Below are positions 9,440 to 20,911 of a DNA stretch of 64,000 bases, piece after piece (within the stretch, counting starts at the first letter, position 1; every line of letters begins with the position of its first letter). The position numbers were made by a program, and so were the translations under genes. Under the pieces are notes generated by a model. The model was not told the DNA's origin, did no database searches, and saw only the letters and a list, made by a program, of their open reading frames with translations. Source of the DNA: Scilla litardierei (taxonomy: Eukaryota; Streptophyta; Magnoliopsida; Asparagales; Asparagaceae); contig CM061142.1 of assembly GCA_030789695.1 (NCBI GenBank), forward strand, positions 353,375,486-353,439,485, in the 5' to 3' direction.

Positions 9440-11045
9440 TGATCGCGATCCCTGAGAGGGGACCGAACGAAGCTAATAAAAACCACAGCGCACAGGTCAT
9501 GTGTAGTCGCTTACGAGTCCAACACGAGGAAGCGGTCAATGAGTATCAGTTTCTATAGGTCTTCGAATGAAAGCTACACGATAGTCATGGTGATTTTTCG
9601 GTGAATGGTAGAAAAATGTGATCAAGGGGTAAAAGGCTTAGGGCGTGGGGAATCCCTGCCATTTGACTAGGGTTAAGGTTAAATTAATAATTAACAAGTT
9701 GCTGGGTTCATTGGGACTCGGGAGAGGTCATGTGACATAAGGGCATTCGCCTATCCCCTACTGTCGTGATGCATGATAGGTTATTCCCTTATGTCATGTC
9801 CTACCCCCTGCTGTCACGATGCAATGATAGGCCAACCCAACCTACATCGATGACGGGGGTCTCCGATGCATCGGTGTACATTAAGCGCATTACTCGACGA
9901 ATATCCCCAATTTTCTGCCCGCATACAGTGGCGTTCAGAGATTAGACCTACAGTGGGAGAGCTCTAATCGGTGCCCGTTGGCATTCAGTCACATCGATAG
10001 TATGGATTGTCGTAAGGATCGGATCCCTGGATCGGTCCTGACTTTTGATTAACGGTCGACCCGATTCCTCCGAAGGGAGGGGGCAAATCTACGATGATAA
10101 TAATCGTCTCAATGTATCCCTAATCTCTACTAGCCCAGCAACAAAATCAGTTATTTGGTTCAACCCATGGCCTGAATCAAATAGGGTTCATCCCATTGCC
10201 CTAGATAAAAACTACTCACTACGCATCGCAATATAAGGAGTTTCTAGCGATGGGTAATCGCTCAAAGCCATAGATTCAAGCTACAACAGCAATAGATGAT
10301 AAAACAAAGCAGCAATAATAAAGAGATAAAAATTATATTGAGCAATGATAGAGTATTACACTAATAATTGTTTAGAACAATAAAAACAACTGAATAAAAG
10401 AGTTGGAATTCTTGCAAAACGACTCAAAACCCTAGAAAAGATAGAAAAATTACTGAAAACAAGATTTCCCTCGCAGGAGGATGAACATGCGCTTATAAAC
10501 GCGTGCCCAAAAGACAAAAATACCCCCAAATCTGCCCTAGAAACTGTAGAGAATAGGTCTGATGCGATCGCATCAAGAAACGACGTGGTCGCGTCATTCC
10601 TTAAATGAATGGGGGATTGGGGGCTCGGCCACACGGTCACGTCAATATAGACCCGGCCGCATTGAAGATGGTCATGTGGCTGCGTGGTCTGTTGACGCAG
10701 CCACATCGTTCTGCTCTGGTTGTGACAATCTCGCGGCGCATCGTCCTAGCTCACGCGGGCCGCAAAAGTCTATGATCTTCATTCTTCACTTCACTCCAAA
10801 AGTCTTCTGACGCAGCCGTTTGGTGGAAATTGATGCGGCCGCATCATTGATGCTTCTTTGATGGAATTACGTGGCCGTGTGGATATAGTGACACGGCCAC
10901 TTGGATCTCTATTCTTCACAAAATTCTTCTCCGTTGCGCAATTGACTCCCCGGTTTCGCTCCTTTCGCCTCTTTGCACTAAGATCTTGCTATATGATCCC
11001 AAATCAACATATATCTTCTGCGTAGCATGTGAGGGACCACAAAAG
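9440..11045 (-). repeat. A1 5' LTR
   Basis: The internal border is clear: the minus strand reads ...GGGATCGCGATCA and then the primer site. The text near 10200-10260 matches the A2 LTR in style (GTGAGTAGTTTTTATC, GATGAACCCTAT). A TATA-like box (TTATAAAC on plus, 10493-10500) and a palindrome array upstream of it (10561-10902) are present. I could not find the expected inverted terminal GCGATCA at the far end, so the outer edge is uncertain and may be truncated. Confidence 0.65.
10561..10902. repeat. A1 LTR palindrome array (GATGCGGCCGCATC type)
   Basis: Dyad centres at 10567.5 (perfect GATGCGATCGCATC) and 10588.5; 10636.5 and 10656.5; 10679.5 and 10700.5; 10815.5 and 10838.5 (perfect GATGCGGCCGCATC); 10874.5 and 10896.5. 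Within-pair distances are 21, 20, 21, 23 and 22 bp. Most copies are imperfect. In the LTR's own orientation the array lies 60-400 bp upstream of the TATA-like box. Confidence 0.8.
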
Positions 11046-11139
11046 CAAAAGAAGAGAAAAAAATGCGGAAAACGGGGAGGAATAGAGAATGAAATGGTGT
11101 AAAACGTGCATGAAAAAGAGTGGAAAACTGTATACAATA

Positions 11140-12060
11140 AACACTCATCAAACTGCCAGATGAATTTGCTTCAATGGAGAAGAAAGGGAAGTAACTTGCA
11201 ATTACAAGGGACGATGATGACGAAGATGGACCATAAGATGAATTTGCCCACTCCTCTTTGTGTTTGATAGGGAACATTGATGCGAAGAATACTAAGGTAT
11301 AAGAATACTGCATATCTGAGCTTGTAAATACATTTGAAAACACGCAAGTTGAAATTGATTGTTTAGAATCCACGGTTGAATCATTCATAGAAATAAACTA
11401 TAAATTGCAACATGAAAATTACCACACGTCTCTATATGATGAAATTCTAAAAGCTGAAATGATACAATTAAGGCTACACTTAGCAAGCTCAAAAAGGAAA
11501 CACATGTTGTGCATGAAACATTAAAATGTAAAACATGTCCTAAACTAGAGACTGAAAACAAAACTTCTAAAGAAAAAATTATTGATATAGAAAAGAAAAT
11601 TACACATTACAAAAAGACTGAAGAAGAAAATAAGAAAGCCTTCATTAGTAGGAGCACCCTGCTTTTGAATGAAATCACGTATTTAAAATCCAAAGTCTCA
11701 GACCTAGAGTTGACCATTAAAAATTTTGGTGTAGGAAAATAATCTTTGGACATCATTCTTAGATATCAATTACATAGCAACAATAGGTATGGACTAGGAT
11801 ATGGGTCTAAAAATATTAAAAAGCATAAAACAAATAAAAATATTCACAATAAAAAATGCAGAAGGAAGGAGCATGTTTGCAAAGTGCTATTCTTGTGGGT
11901 GTGTTGGTCACACATGTAATAAATGTCCATAGAGTAACAAGAATATAAAGTTCAAACAAATATGGGTTCCTAAAGGTAATGTGACTAACATTGGTGGACA
12001 TATGTGGATACCTAGGTCACACATAACATCTTTCATGCAGATAAGATGGAGAGACAATGA
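11140..12060 (+). pseudogene. S2 gag remnant (Sirevirus-like)
   Basis: The gag fragment has several stops and frame changes. Seen: an LCLIGN block near 11265 (like the LCLMA block of Sirevirus gag), a helical Lys/Glu-rich segment open at 11509-11742, and a CX2CX4HX4C zinc knuckle (CYSCGCVGHTCNKC, about 11887-11928). IWVPKGN follows, typical of the region after the knuckle in these elements. No protease, integrase or RT follows. Gag would form the particle and bind RNA. Confidence 0.75.
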
Positions 12061-13311
12061 ATGATGGTTTTGACGTAGTATATCAATAAACTTCCTTAGC
12101 CAAAATGGTACTGTGAATGTATGATTTCTTATTTGAGCTTATTGTTTACATTCATTTGATATTTTGGTGTATTTTTTCACTTTCTTTTATTGGTTTTTGG
12201 TGTGATTTCTTTTTCTTCATGTGATTATATGGTGCGTTAGAAACATAGAAAAATAAAAAAGTTAAAAAGTAAAAAATTATAAAAATTGAGTTCAATGTAT
12301 ATCTTTCGTTGGTTCATTAGAAAACATCACTTTGGATGAAAATCATATTATGTATAGAGTTCTAGTATTATTTTCTTGACTATGTTTGCATGATTGAGAC
12401 ATGTTTAATAACGAATAATTAGATTTCTATATCTTCACCTTACACTTTCACAGTATCGATTGTTATGGCATATATAGTTTTGTTTTCATGAATATTGGAA
12501 GGTAGTTGAAGGTGGATAAAAAATATATTACAAAGTATGTTACTTAATGTGATATATAGTTCATGCATTGAATGAAAAAAAACAAAGCTCATGAAAAGAA
12601 AAATATATTGAAAAAGAAAAAGAAAAACTTTTTTATTTGAAAAGGAAAAAGAGATTCGTATCTAAAATGAATATGGTCAATGGCTATGATATGACCCATG
12701 GATATCCGACTCATGCTATAGATTCATATCTTTTAGTGTCGGTGTTATGTCTGCAAAGCAATGCCACCCCTCGTCTAAGAGTCCTTCTAGGCAATGTATG
12801 TGTGTTGGTATATTTGACTCATGTCTCATGTGGTGGAAAAATACAATCCTTGTAGAGGTATATACATGTCTGAAAAGTTGGGTTGAATGGTTGACTTTCA
12901 TGATTACATCTCCAGATGACCTTAACTCTTGATCATCATACGAGCACGAAGATGTTTTAATCATGGTTATAAAATTATTGAATATTAATTGATCGTTCTT
13001 AAATGTCTTAATTAAATCGTATGTCTTGATTAATAATGCTTTTTTTACATTGCATATGGCATGGATTTTTTATGTGTTCTTTTAATGATAACAAAGGGAG
13101 GAGAAATTGGTAAGAGTTGATTTGTTAATTTGAGTTTCATGATGAGCAAATCGATAGGGGGAGCATGTAAATAAGGGAAGCTATTTGCATATGACTATAT
13201 CCCTTTGACATGCATTATCACATTTCACAAACACAAAGTACGATGGCATGTTTGTGAGCTCGAACTGATCAAATCTTAATTGCCGGTTTGTCATCATCAA
13301 AAAAGAGAGGT
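12061..13311 (+). other. S2 non-coding region between gag and 3' LTR
   Basis: AT-rich, no recognisable coding sequence on either strand. Purine-rich tracts resembling degraded polypurine tracts occur at about 13094-13108 (AAAGGGAGGAGAAA), 13155-13163 (ATAGGGGGAG) and directly before the LTR (CATCAAAAAAGAGAGG, 13296-13311). pol is absent, so the element looks gag-only. Confidence 0.65.
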
Positions 13312-14343
13312 TGTTGGATATAAAAATCTAGGATTTCTTGTTTGATGATAACAACCCTTCTTGAACCATTTCGATATGTTTATTAAGTGATTTTAGATTC
13401 AAATGAGTATAACTAACAAACGGGGTAAACTTGTAGTTTTGACTTGGTCAACATCTTCTAGAAAGTCAAGGAAGGAGGAGAAGATTCTTTATGCAAATAA
13501 GAGTTCAAGTTAATCAAGGAAGTCTTAGTTCAATGCACCTAGAGCTTAATGTTCAAGTTCACTGCACAAGGAAGATTAGAAGATTTGCTAGTCAAACATC
13601 AATGTAACTAGGATTTCAATTTAATCAAGGAGTGTCCAATTTCAATGCATCTAGCCAGAGTTCATATCAAAGAGGAGTTCTATAAGAGGTTGATTGTAAC
13701 TAGGAGATTGAGTTAAGTAGTTTGATTGCAACTAAGAGATTGGTTTGAGAATCCTATATATACCTCTTTATACACCAAGCAAAAAACCCCAACTGAGTGG
13801 AAATTAAGAAAAGAAAAACCCTTACCGGCCCTGCCCTCATTAAAGCTAGCGTTGTTAATCTGCCATCCCTCTTCAACTCAAAGCTATAATCCAACATAAT
13901 GGTCGGCCCCAACTCTTCATGATCAAGCATTAAAGTCTCAGCATCCTTTTCATGCAAACATCATCAAATGCCGTCTCACACAAAAATTCAAGAGCTCTAG
14001 CCACAAGCCCACATGCATCTAAGTCCTAGGCCAAGACCTTGAAGAAGCACTTCTTCATCTCACAACTCATGCATCAATTAGCAAAGGAGATCATCAAGCC
14101 AAAGAACCCAGTTTTCTCAGCTGTAAGCACACATGCAAAGCAATTTTTTTATGTTCTCTCAGGCACAAGGGAGATTAGAAAGCAAAAGAACCAAGATGTC
14201 ACGCAAGAAAATCTTAATCCCCAAGCAGAGGATATCCATGTATAGCCTTGGTTCCAGATGCAACCACTTCTGTATTGAGTCATGCTCGATGCACAATTCA
14301 CACAAGCAACAATAGCCTCGAGCACTGTCTCCTCTTTGTAGAT

Positions 14344-14553
14344 GGGCACATAAGCAAAGGAGATAGCCATGCCCGAGTTCCCTTCGGGTCCAATCACACA
14401 CATGTGTGATTGCTTGGTCACCCAAGCCCTCAATCTTTAGGCACAAGTGGGCACATAAGCAAAGGAGATAGCCATGCCCGAGTTCCTTTCGGGTCCAATC
14501 ACACACACGTGTGATTGCTTGGTCACCCAAGCCCTCAATCTTTAGGCACAACC
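14344..14553. repeat. 105-bp tandem duplication in S2 LTR
   Basis: Two copies (14344-14448 and 14449-14553) with only a few differences. Each contains three inverted repeats in a row: CCCGAGTTCCCTTCGGG, AATCACACACATGTGTGATT and GCTTGGTCACCCAAGC, with centres about 21 and 18 bp apart. Confidence 0.85.
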
Positions 14554-14812
14554 GTTGCTGCATCAGACTATACCTACAAGAACACATCATCGAAGCATTA
14601 GCAAGGACCCACTCGCTTGGCCATCTGACTTTCAAACCAACGGGTGCATGCAAGGGATACATAAGCTGCACCCGTGATTCAAGCCCGACCGCTCCAACTT
14701 CTTTGAACACAGACCAAACTTACGCACACATCAGTCGTCAGTTCTTTCGCTCGGGCGCATCCACTGCAGATACTGAACCACGCCCGTGAATTTACTGAGC
14801 ATCTACTTTGCG

Positions 14813-14817
14813 CACAT
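14813..14817. repeat. A2 target-site duplication, left
   Basis: CACAT directly before LTR1, repeated at 28916-28920 directly after LTR3. Confidence 0.92.
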
Positions 14818-16631
14818 TGATCGCTCCGTATTTTACACCGTTTTTCTGCATGTTTGCATGCCACTTTGATCGCTCATATCGCTTTTTTCACGATTATTCG
14901 ACAATATTGCGATGATTTTCACGATTTCTTGTTTTTGTCGTATTTCAGGAGATATGGAGCAATTCGGAGTGATTTTGAAATCAAGAGGATTTGCACCCAC
15001 TCCGGAGTGTCACCCAAGGCTTCTCTGAGGATTATTCGGTGATGGAAGACGGGTTGAAGAAGAAGGAACGTCGTAGGAGCGACGAGGAAGCGAAAAGATG
15101 AAGAATGGGCATCTGCAGCATCTCACTCGGCCGACTGAACCACCCACTCGGCCGAGCAAGAAGACCACTCGGCCGACCAGACCGGACACGCATCAACAGA
15201 AGAAAATAGGCGTGCACTCGGCCGAGTGACGATAGTCCACTCGGCCGAGTATGGAAATCCCCTTGCCCGAGTGGCATGGGAAAATCCACTTCAAAAGAGG
15301 CCGACTTACTGTTAATTTACATGCTTTTGACGATTCCGACTCGGCCGAGCAAGAAATGCCCCTCGGCCGAGTGAGTAAAGTCACTCGGCCGAGTCACTTC
15401 TGAAGACAGACTCCTGAAAAGTCCCAACTTACTGTAATTTTATAGGGTTTGTCACTCGGCCGAGTGACATTTGTCACTCGGCGGGGTGAGCCACTCCGCC
15501 TACTGCGTAAACTGCGATTTCTGGGCTGTGCAGGGGCATTTTTGTCACGATTTTTTGGGCGATTTTGAGGGGTATATAATCCCAGTTTTTACCCTAGGTT
15601 AGAAGAACTTTTTGATACTTTTTGCAGCCTTTTTAGAGAGCTTTTTAGTAAATTAGATTTAGGCTTTTTGAGAGATTAGAAAGGAGACTTTTGTTGGATG
15701 CTATTGGATTCTCATTGGTTTGTCTCTCTTCTTGTCAAAAACTCTATTTTTATTGATAATTTCTCTATTGCAATGAATTGTGTTGATTTTTCTATTGAAT
15801 TTCTTATGAATTACATGATGATTAGTGAGTAGTTTTATCGTCTTAGGGCATGTGGATGAACCCTATGAACCCTATTTCTGAATTGTGATGAATTGGTGAA
15901 ATTCTTGCTAGAATTGGTTAGGGTTAGGTTGTGATCGATTTTTTACGGATGGCTAGGGATTCATATCGATTGGGATTTGCTAGAGATTGGGTCCCAAGTG
16001 ATAGGAAGCCCTAGAAATTCGATTTAGATTTACGATTGGAATTTTCTAGAATTGGTTTGCAAGAGATTGGACCAAGGCTAGGGGTTTTAATCGTATTTCT
16101 ATACAAATACCCGTTTGCAAGAGATTGGACGGGTAGGAACTATCTCAACCTAGGTCGTAGCTCGAGTTTGCCCGAGAGTGGGCTCGAGATACGATTGGAC
16201 GATGATGTCGTTCTTCCCGCCAGCGGCTTAGGTTAGGGTTTGCAAGAGATTGGGCCCTATCCTAGGTTTGCTATAGACCGGCAATAGCGCGAGAGCGTGA
16301 GCTTGGTTCTACATTTAGTTACGACTAGTTCACCTAAAATTCAAGTCTAGCAATGATGTAACCTATGAATCACAACGATGATATACGGTTCGTAGCGGGG
16401 ATTCCCTATCCCTAGGCATTTTATTTCATTGATATTTTCTATCGATATACGAACGATTGTGACAATTTTACCTCAAATTATACTCGACCATTTTTGATAG
16501 CTAGGTGATTAGAACGAGACACCGTCATTGTTCCTCCCTGAGTTCGATACCCGCTCGCCACTACGCCGTGCGCTTGCGGTAAGACTACGAGTCGCTTGTC
16601 CCGGTTGCGTGTGTATACCGGGCAGCGATCA
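14818..16631 (+). repeat. A2 LTR1
   Basis: 1814 bp with 8-bp inverted termini (TGATCGCT/AGCGATCA). A TATATAA box at 15573-15579 lies about 70 bp downstream of the CACTCGGCCGAGTG array. Unlike LTR2 it is not followed by a primer site but by late-internal sequence. Confidence 0.92.
15124..15505. repeat. A2 LTR1 palindrome array (CACTCGGCCGAGTG)
   Basis: 14-bp dyads start at 15124, 15145, 15166; 15215, 15238, 15260; 15338, 15360, 15382; 15453, 15475 and a weak one at 15492. This is four clusters of about three, with 21-23 bp between members (17 for the last). The same array is in LTR2 and LTR3. Confidence 0.9.
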
Positions 16632-17355
16632 AAAGAGAAAAGAAGTTTATAACGATCCCATCTCATACTCTTTCTCTCATTCTTCCCTCTTTTGTTTTAT
16701 TTTTACTTTATTTTGGAGCTTCAAAAGAAATGGGGAATGTACATATTGATTTGTCTACGCCACCACGCTTATGGATAAGCTTGGGGGAGAGGATCCAATG
16801 ATGTGTGAGAGAGTGACTACTTGACGGTGCATGTCAACCTAGGCTAAGTAATTTTCTATACTCGGTGAGATTGCTAAAGTTTCACGAAATCCAGAAATCG
16901 ACACTTAGCATTCATTTCATGAAAACATTGGTTTTCTATTCTTACTATTCCATATCGTGTGATATCTCTTATACTCGTTATAGAAAGCATTCAATTGAAA
17001 AGTGTGTGATCTATGGTTATGCATACCGCTTTAGATGCTTCAGACGATGTTAATCGTAGAATGATTCCATATTTCATGATATATTGATATTTTGGGGTTT
17101 TCTATTTCGAATGCATCATTATACTATGATATCGAAATAAAAGTCTTTGACGTGTGTTTTATATTCGACGTATGCTATATGAGTAAGAAAAACCCATGTC
17201 CTGAGAAAAATGATCTAGCACCCCCCTTCTTCGCTTTCTATTCTATTTTTATTTTTATTTCTATTATTTTTCCCTCTTTTCCATCATTTTGCCCGTCGGG
17301 CTCGCCTTTTACTCATCTTCCTCGAGGACGAGTAAGAGGTATGCTTGGGGGATTT
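16632..17355 (+). other. A2 truncated internal copy
   Basis: From 16636 to 17355 (720 bp) it aligns without gaps to 26384-27103, the last part of the internal region, including a GCTTGGGGGAG tract. Everything from the primer site through ORF1 is missing relative to the second copy (about 7.2 kb). The junction lies in AAAAGAGAAAAGAAG-like purine sequence, suggesting an illegitimate deletion. Confidence 0.88.
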
Positions 17356-19168
17356 TGATCGCTCCGTATTTTACACCATTTTTCTGCATGTTTGCATGCC
17401 ACTTTGATCGCTCATATCGCGTTTTTCACGATTATTCGACAATATTGCGATGATTTTCACGATTTCTTATTTTTGTCGTATTTCAGGAGATATGGAGCGA
17501 TTCGGAGTGATTTTGAAATCAAGAGGATTTGCACCCACTCCGGAGTGTCATCCAAGGCTTCTCTAAGGATTATTCGGGGAAGGAAGACGAGTGGAAGAAG
17601 AAGGAACGTCGTAGGAGCGACGAGGAAGCGAAAAGATGAAGATTGGGCATCTGCAGCATCTCACTCGGCCGACTGAACCACCCACTCGGCCGAGCAAGAA
17701 GACCACTCGGTCGACCAGACATGACATGCATCAACAGAAGAAAATAGGCGTGCACTCGGCCGAGTGACGATATTCCACTCGGCCGAGTATGGAAATCCCC
17801 TCACCCGAGTGGCATGGGAAAATCCACTTCAAAAGAGGCCGACTTACTGTTAATTTACAGGCTTTTGACGATTCCGACTCGGCCGAGCAAGAAATGCCCC
17901 TCGGCTGAGTGAGTAAAGTCCCTCGGCCGAGTCACTTCCAAAGACAGACCCCCGAAAAGTCCCAACTTACTGTAATTTTACAGGGTTTGTCACTCGGCCG
18001 AGTGACATTTGTCACTCGGCAGAGTGAGCCGCCCCGCCTGCTGCGTAAACAGCGATTTCTGGGCTGCACAGGGGCATTTTTGTCACGATTTTTTGGGTGA
18101 TTTTGAGGGGTATATAAACCCAGTTTTTGCCCTAGGCTAGAAGAACTTTTTGATACTTTTTGCAGCCTTTTTTAGAGAGCTTTTTAGTTAATTAGATTTA
18201 GGCTTTTTGAGAGATTAGAAAGGAGACTTTTGTTGGATGCTATTTGATTCTCATTGGTTTGTCTCTCTTCTTGTCAAAAACTCTATTTTTATTGATAATT
18301 TCTATATTGCAATGAATTGTGTTGATTTTTCTATTGAATTTCTTATGAATTGCATGATGATTAGTGAGTAGTTTTATCGTCTTAGGGTATGGGGATGAAC
18401 CCTATGAACCCTATTTCTGAATTATGATGAATTGGTGAAATTCTTGCTAGAATTGATTAGGGTTAGGTTGGGATCGATTTATTACGGATGGCTAGGGATT
18501 CATATCGATTTGGATTTGCTAAAGATTGGGTCCCAATTGATAGGAAGCCCTAGAAATTCGATTTAGATTTACGATTGGAATTTTCTAGAATTGGTTTGCA
18601 AGAGATTGGACCAAGGCTAGGGTTTTTAATCGTATTTCTATACAAATACCCGTTTGCAAGAGATTGGACGGGTAGGAACTATCTCAACTTAGGTCGTAGC
18701 TCGAGTTTGCCCGAGAGTGGGCTCGAGATACGATTGGACGATGATGTCGTTCTTCACGCCAGCGGCTTAGGTTAGTGTTTGCAAGAGATTGGGCCCTAAC
18801 CTAGGTTTGCTATAGACCGGAAATAGCGCGAGAGCATGAGCTTGGTTCTACATTTAGTGGCGAATAGTTCACCTAAAATTGAAGTCTAGCAATGTGTAAC
18901 CTGTGAATCACAATGATGAGATACGGTTCGTAGCGGGGATTCTCTATCCCTAGGAGTTTTATTCCAGTGATATTTCTATCGATATACGAACGATTGTGCC
19001 AATTTTACCTCAAATTATTCTCGACCATTTTTGATAGCTAGGTGATTAGAACGAGACACCGTCATTGTTCCTCCCTGAGTTCGATACCCGCTCGCCACTA
19101 CGTCGTGCGCTTGCGGTAAGACTACGAGTCGCTTGTCCCGGTTGCGTGTGTATACCGGGCAGCGATCA
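17356..19168 (+). repeat. A2 LTR2
   Basis: 1813 bp, TGATCGCT...AGCGATCA, preceded by a GCTTGGGGGATTT polypurine tract and followed by the primer site. It serves as 3' LTR of the truncated copy and 5' LTR of the longer copy. Confidence 0.93.
17662..18040. repeat. A2 LTR2 palindrome array
   Basis: Same CACTCGGCCGAGTG clusters as LTR1, with independent point changes. Confidence 0.9.
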
Positions 19169-19170
19169 AG

Positions 19171-19194
19171 TTTTTGGCACCGTTGCCAGGGAGG
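19171..19194 (+). promoter_or_regulatory. A2 primer-binding site
   Basis: TTTTTGGCACCGTTGCCAGG begins 2 bp after LTR2. Asp-type site of Athila/Tat elements; same sequence as A1. Confidence 0.88.
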
Positions 19195-19304
19195 CGACAG
19201 TGTTTTATTCTCTTTACTTAGTGTTTTCTTTTTCTTTTGTTACTTTTAATCTTTTTACTCCTTATTCGTGATAACATTTCCTTTGAAACTCTGTTTTCCC
19301 TTGC

Positions 19305-20911
19305 ATGTACACGAGATCTACGGCGAACCCCGAGGAAATATTATTTGATCCGAAAATTGAGCGTACCGTGAGGAGGATCAGAGCCGAGAGAAGGCACGCT
19401 ATGGAGGACGGTTGTATGAACCGTGTGGAGACACCGGAGGAGCTAGCCGCACGAATGGCGAGGATCATATCCATTAGAGATAGGCTTCAGCCTAAGACTT
19501 CTTCCACCACATCATCCATTGTCATGCCGGAACTAGCGGCGGACAAGAATTTTGAGCTAAAAACGTGATTGGTAGTATTGATGCAACAAGTCCCGTTTCA
19601 TGGGAATGCCCATGAGAATCCACATTACCACATCCAACTTTTCTTGTTCAAGTGCGCCACTTTCTAAATGCCGGGTGTTTTCGTTGATGCAATCCGACTG
19701 CGACTCTTCCCCTTCACACTCAAAGATAAAGCTTTATATTGGTTGAGGACGCAAGCGGAAGGTACATTCACCACTTGGGATGAGTTGGCAATCGCATTCG
19801 TTGACAAATTTTACCCTCCTTCCAAGACGGTGAAGATACGGAGTGCTCTCATGTCCTTTAAGCAAGGACAGCAAGAAACCCTCTATGAAGCATGGGAGCG
19901 CTTCAAGGACTTACAACATCAATGTCCCCATAATAGTATAGAAGATTGGGATCTTGTCCACAGTTTCTACAATGGACTCCAATCGGGCACGAAGCAAATT
20001 ATTGACGCAACCGCCAATGGAGCCATACTATCAAAGACCCCGGATGAAGCTACTGTCTTGTTAGAGGAGATGGCCTCAAATAACCAACAATGGGGGACGA
20101 GCATGGACATTCTTCGTCCTCTTTGAAGCCCACTAGCATTTATGAGGCCATGGCCGTAGCGGAGCTTTCAAACAAGTTTGACTCTCTCCACAAGGTGGTG
20201 GAGAGATTGGAGAAATATATCACCGACCCACATGGAGCACCCTCTACATCTACGCCGATAAGCAATATGAGCGATTGGCAAGACCAATCCCAAGCCATGT
20301 ATGTAGGAGGGGACAATGGAGAGGGAGCCTTGGAGCAAGTACAATATGTCGCGGGGAACTCCGGATATTGGGCCAACCCGGCCACTAGAAACCATCCGGG
20401 CTTTTCATATGCAAACAATGATGGTGCTTTGAACCCGCTGCCACAACAACTTCCTCAAGCTCGGCCTCCACCACCACAACCTCAATATCAACCGAGGGGG
20501 CCACCGCAACAAAATTACCCGCCGAGGCAACAAGCGGGACCATTTAGACCCCCCGGGTACAACCAATGTTGGAGAGATCCCAACCCACCTCAAGCTCAAC
20601 CACAATCGGACTACGAAGCTAGGGTGGAGGAGTTTATGGTGGAGCAGAGAAATATAAATGCTAGGTTGACGGCGGGGCAAGAGTCACTAAGTACCGTCGT
20701 CGCTCAACTTGCGGAGCAACTTGCGTTGCTCAACAAGAACGCCCAACAATTGCCGGCTCAACCTAAGCCCAACCCACAGAGCAACACCGGACACATCAAT
20801 GCGGTGGTTGCGGTTACAACAAGAGGCGAGAAGGATATCACTCCTGCTATGACCCAAAACAAGCAACCCGTGATGGAAATTTTGGAAGAAAAAGAGACGG
20901 CGATTGAATAA
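19305..20911 (+). pseudogene. A2 gag (Athila type, broken)
   Basis: The coat-protein precursor. The N-terminal part (19305-19568) ends at TGA; the same frame has a TAA at 19665-19667 just before MPGVFVDAIRLRLFPF. The capsid core is recognisable: RLRLFPFTLKDKALYWLRTQ, WDELAIAFVDKFYPP, LYEAWERFKDLQHQCPH, FYNGLQ, LLEEMASNNQQW (19668-20126). A frameshift in a G run near 20092-20096 moves to the next frame (20090 on), which continues through a Gln/Pro-rich segment to a TAA at 20909-20911. The family is Retrotrans_gag-like. No zinc knuckle is visible. Confidence 0.88.

Larger units (their letters stand above)
5854..11045 (-). mobile_element. A1: Athila-type Ty3/gypsy element, minus strand, degraded
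   Basis: Read on the minus strand: LTR (11045 to 9440), Asp-type primer site, short unidentified ORF, then decayed RT, RNase H and integrase. Motifs such as [16 protein letters not shown] and NSRLKLFPEKLRSRWSG in the integrase assign it to the Athila/Tat side of Ty3/gypsy. Only about 600 bp separate the primer site from RT-linker sequence, so gag and protease are essentially missing. Sequence beyond the integrase, including the 3' LTR, is replaced at 5853 by S1. The outer LTR edge near 11045 is approximate. Confidence 0.8.
13312..14817 (+). repeat. S2 3' LTR, first part
   Basis: Starts TGTTGGATA after a decayed polypurine tract and continues with TTTGATGATAACA and ATTAAGTGATTTTAG, typical of Sirevirus LTR starts. 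It is interrupted at 14817 by A2. The last 5 bases (CACAT, 14813-14817) are the target-site duplication. It resumes after 28920. Confidence 0.75.

Noticed and set aside
15124..15505. Regularly spaced short repeats as a CRISPR array
   Set aside because: Repeats are 10-16 bp palindromes with about 6-10 bp spacers in plant retrotransposon LTRs; no cas genes, not prokaryotic.
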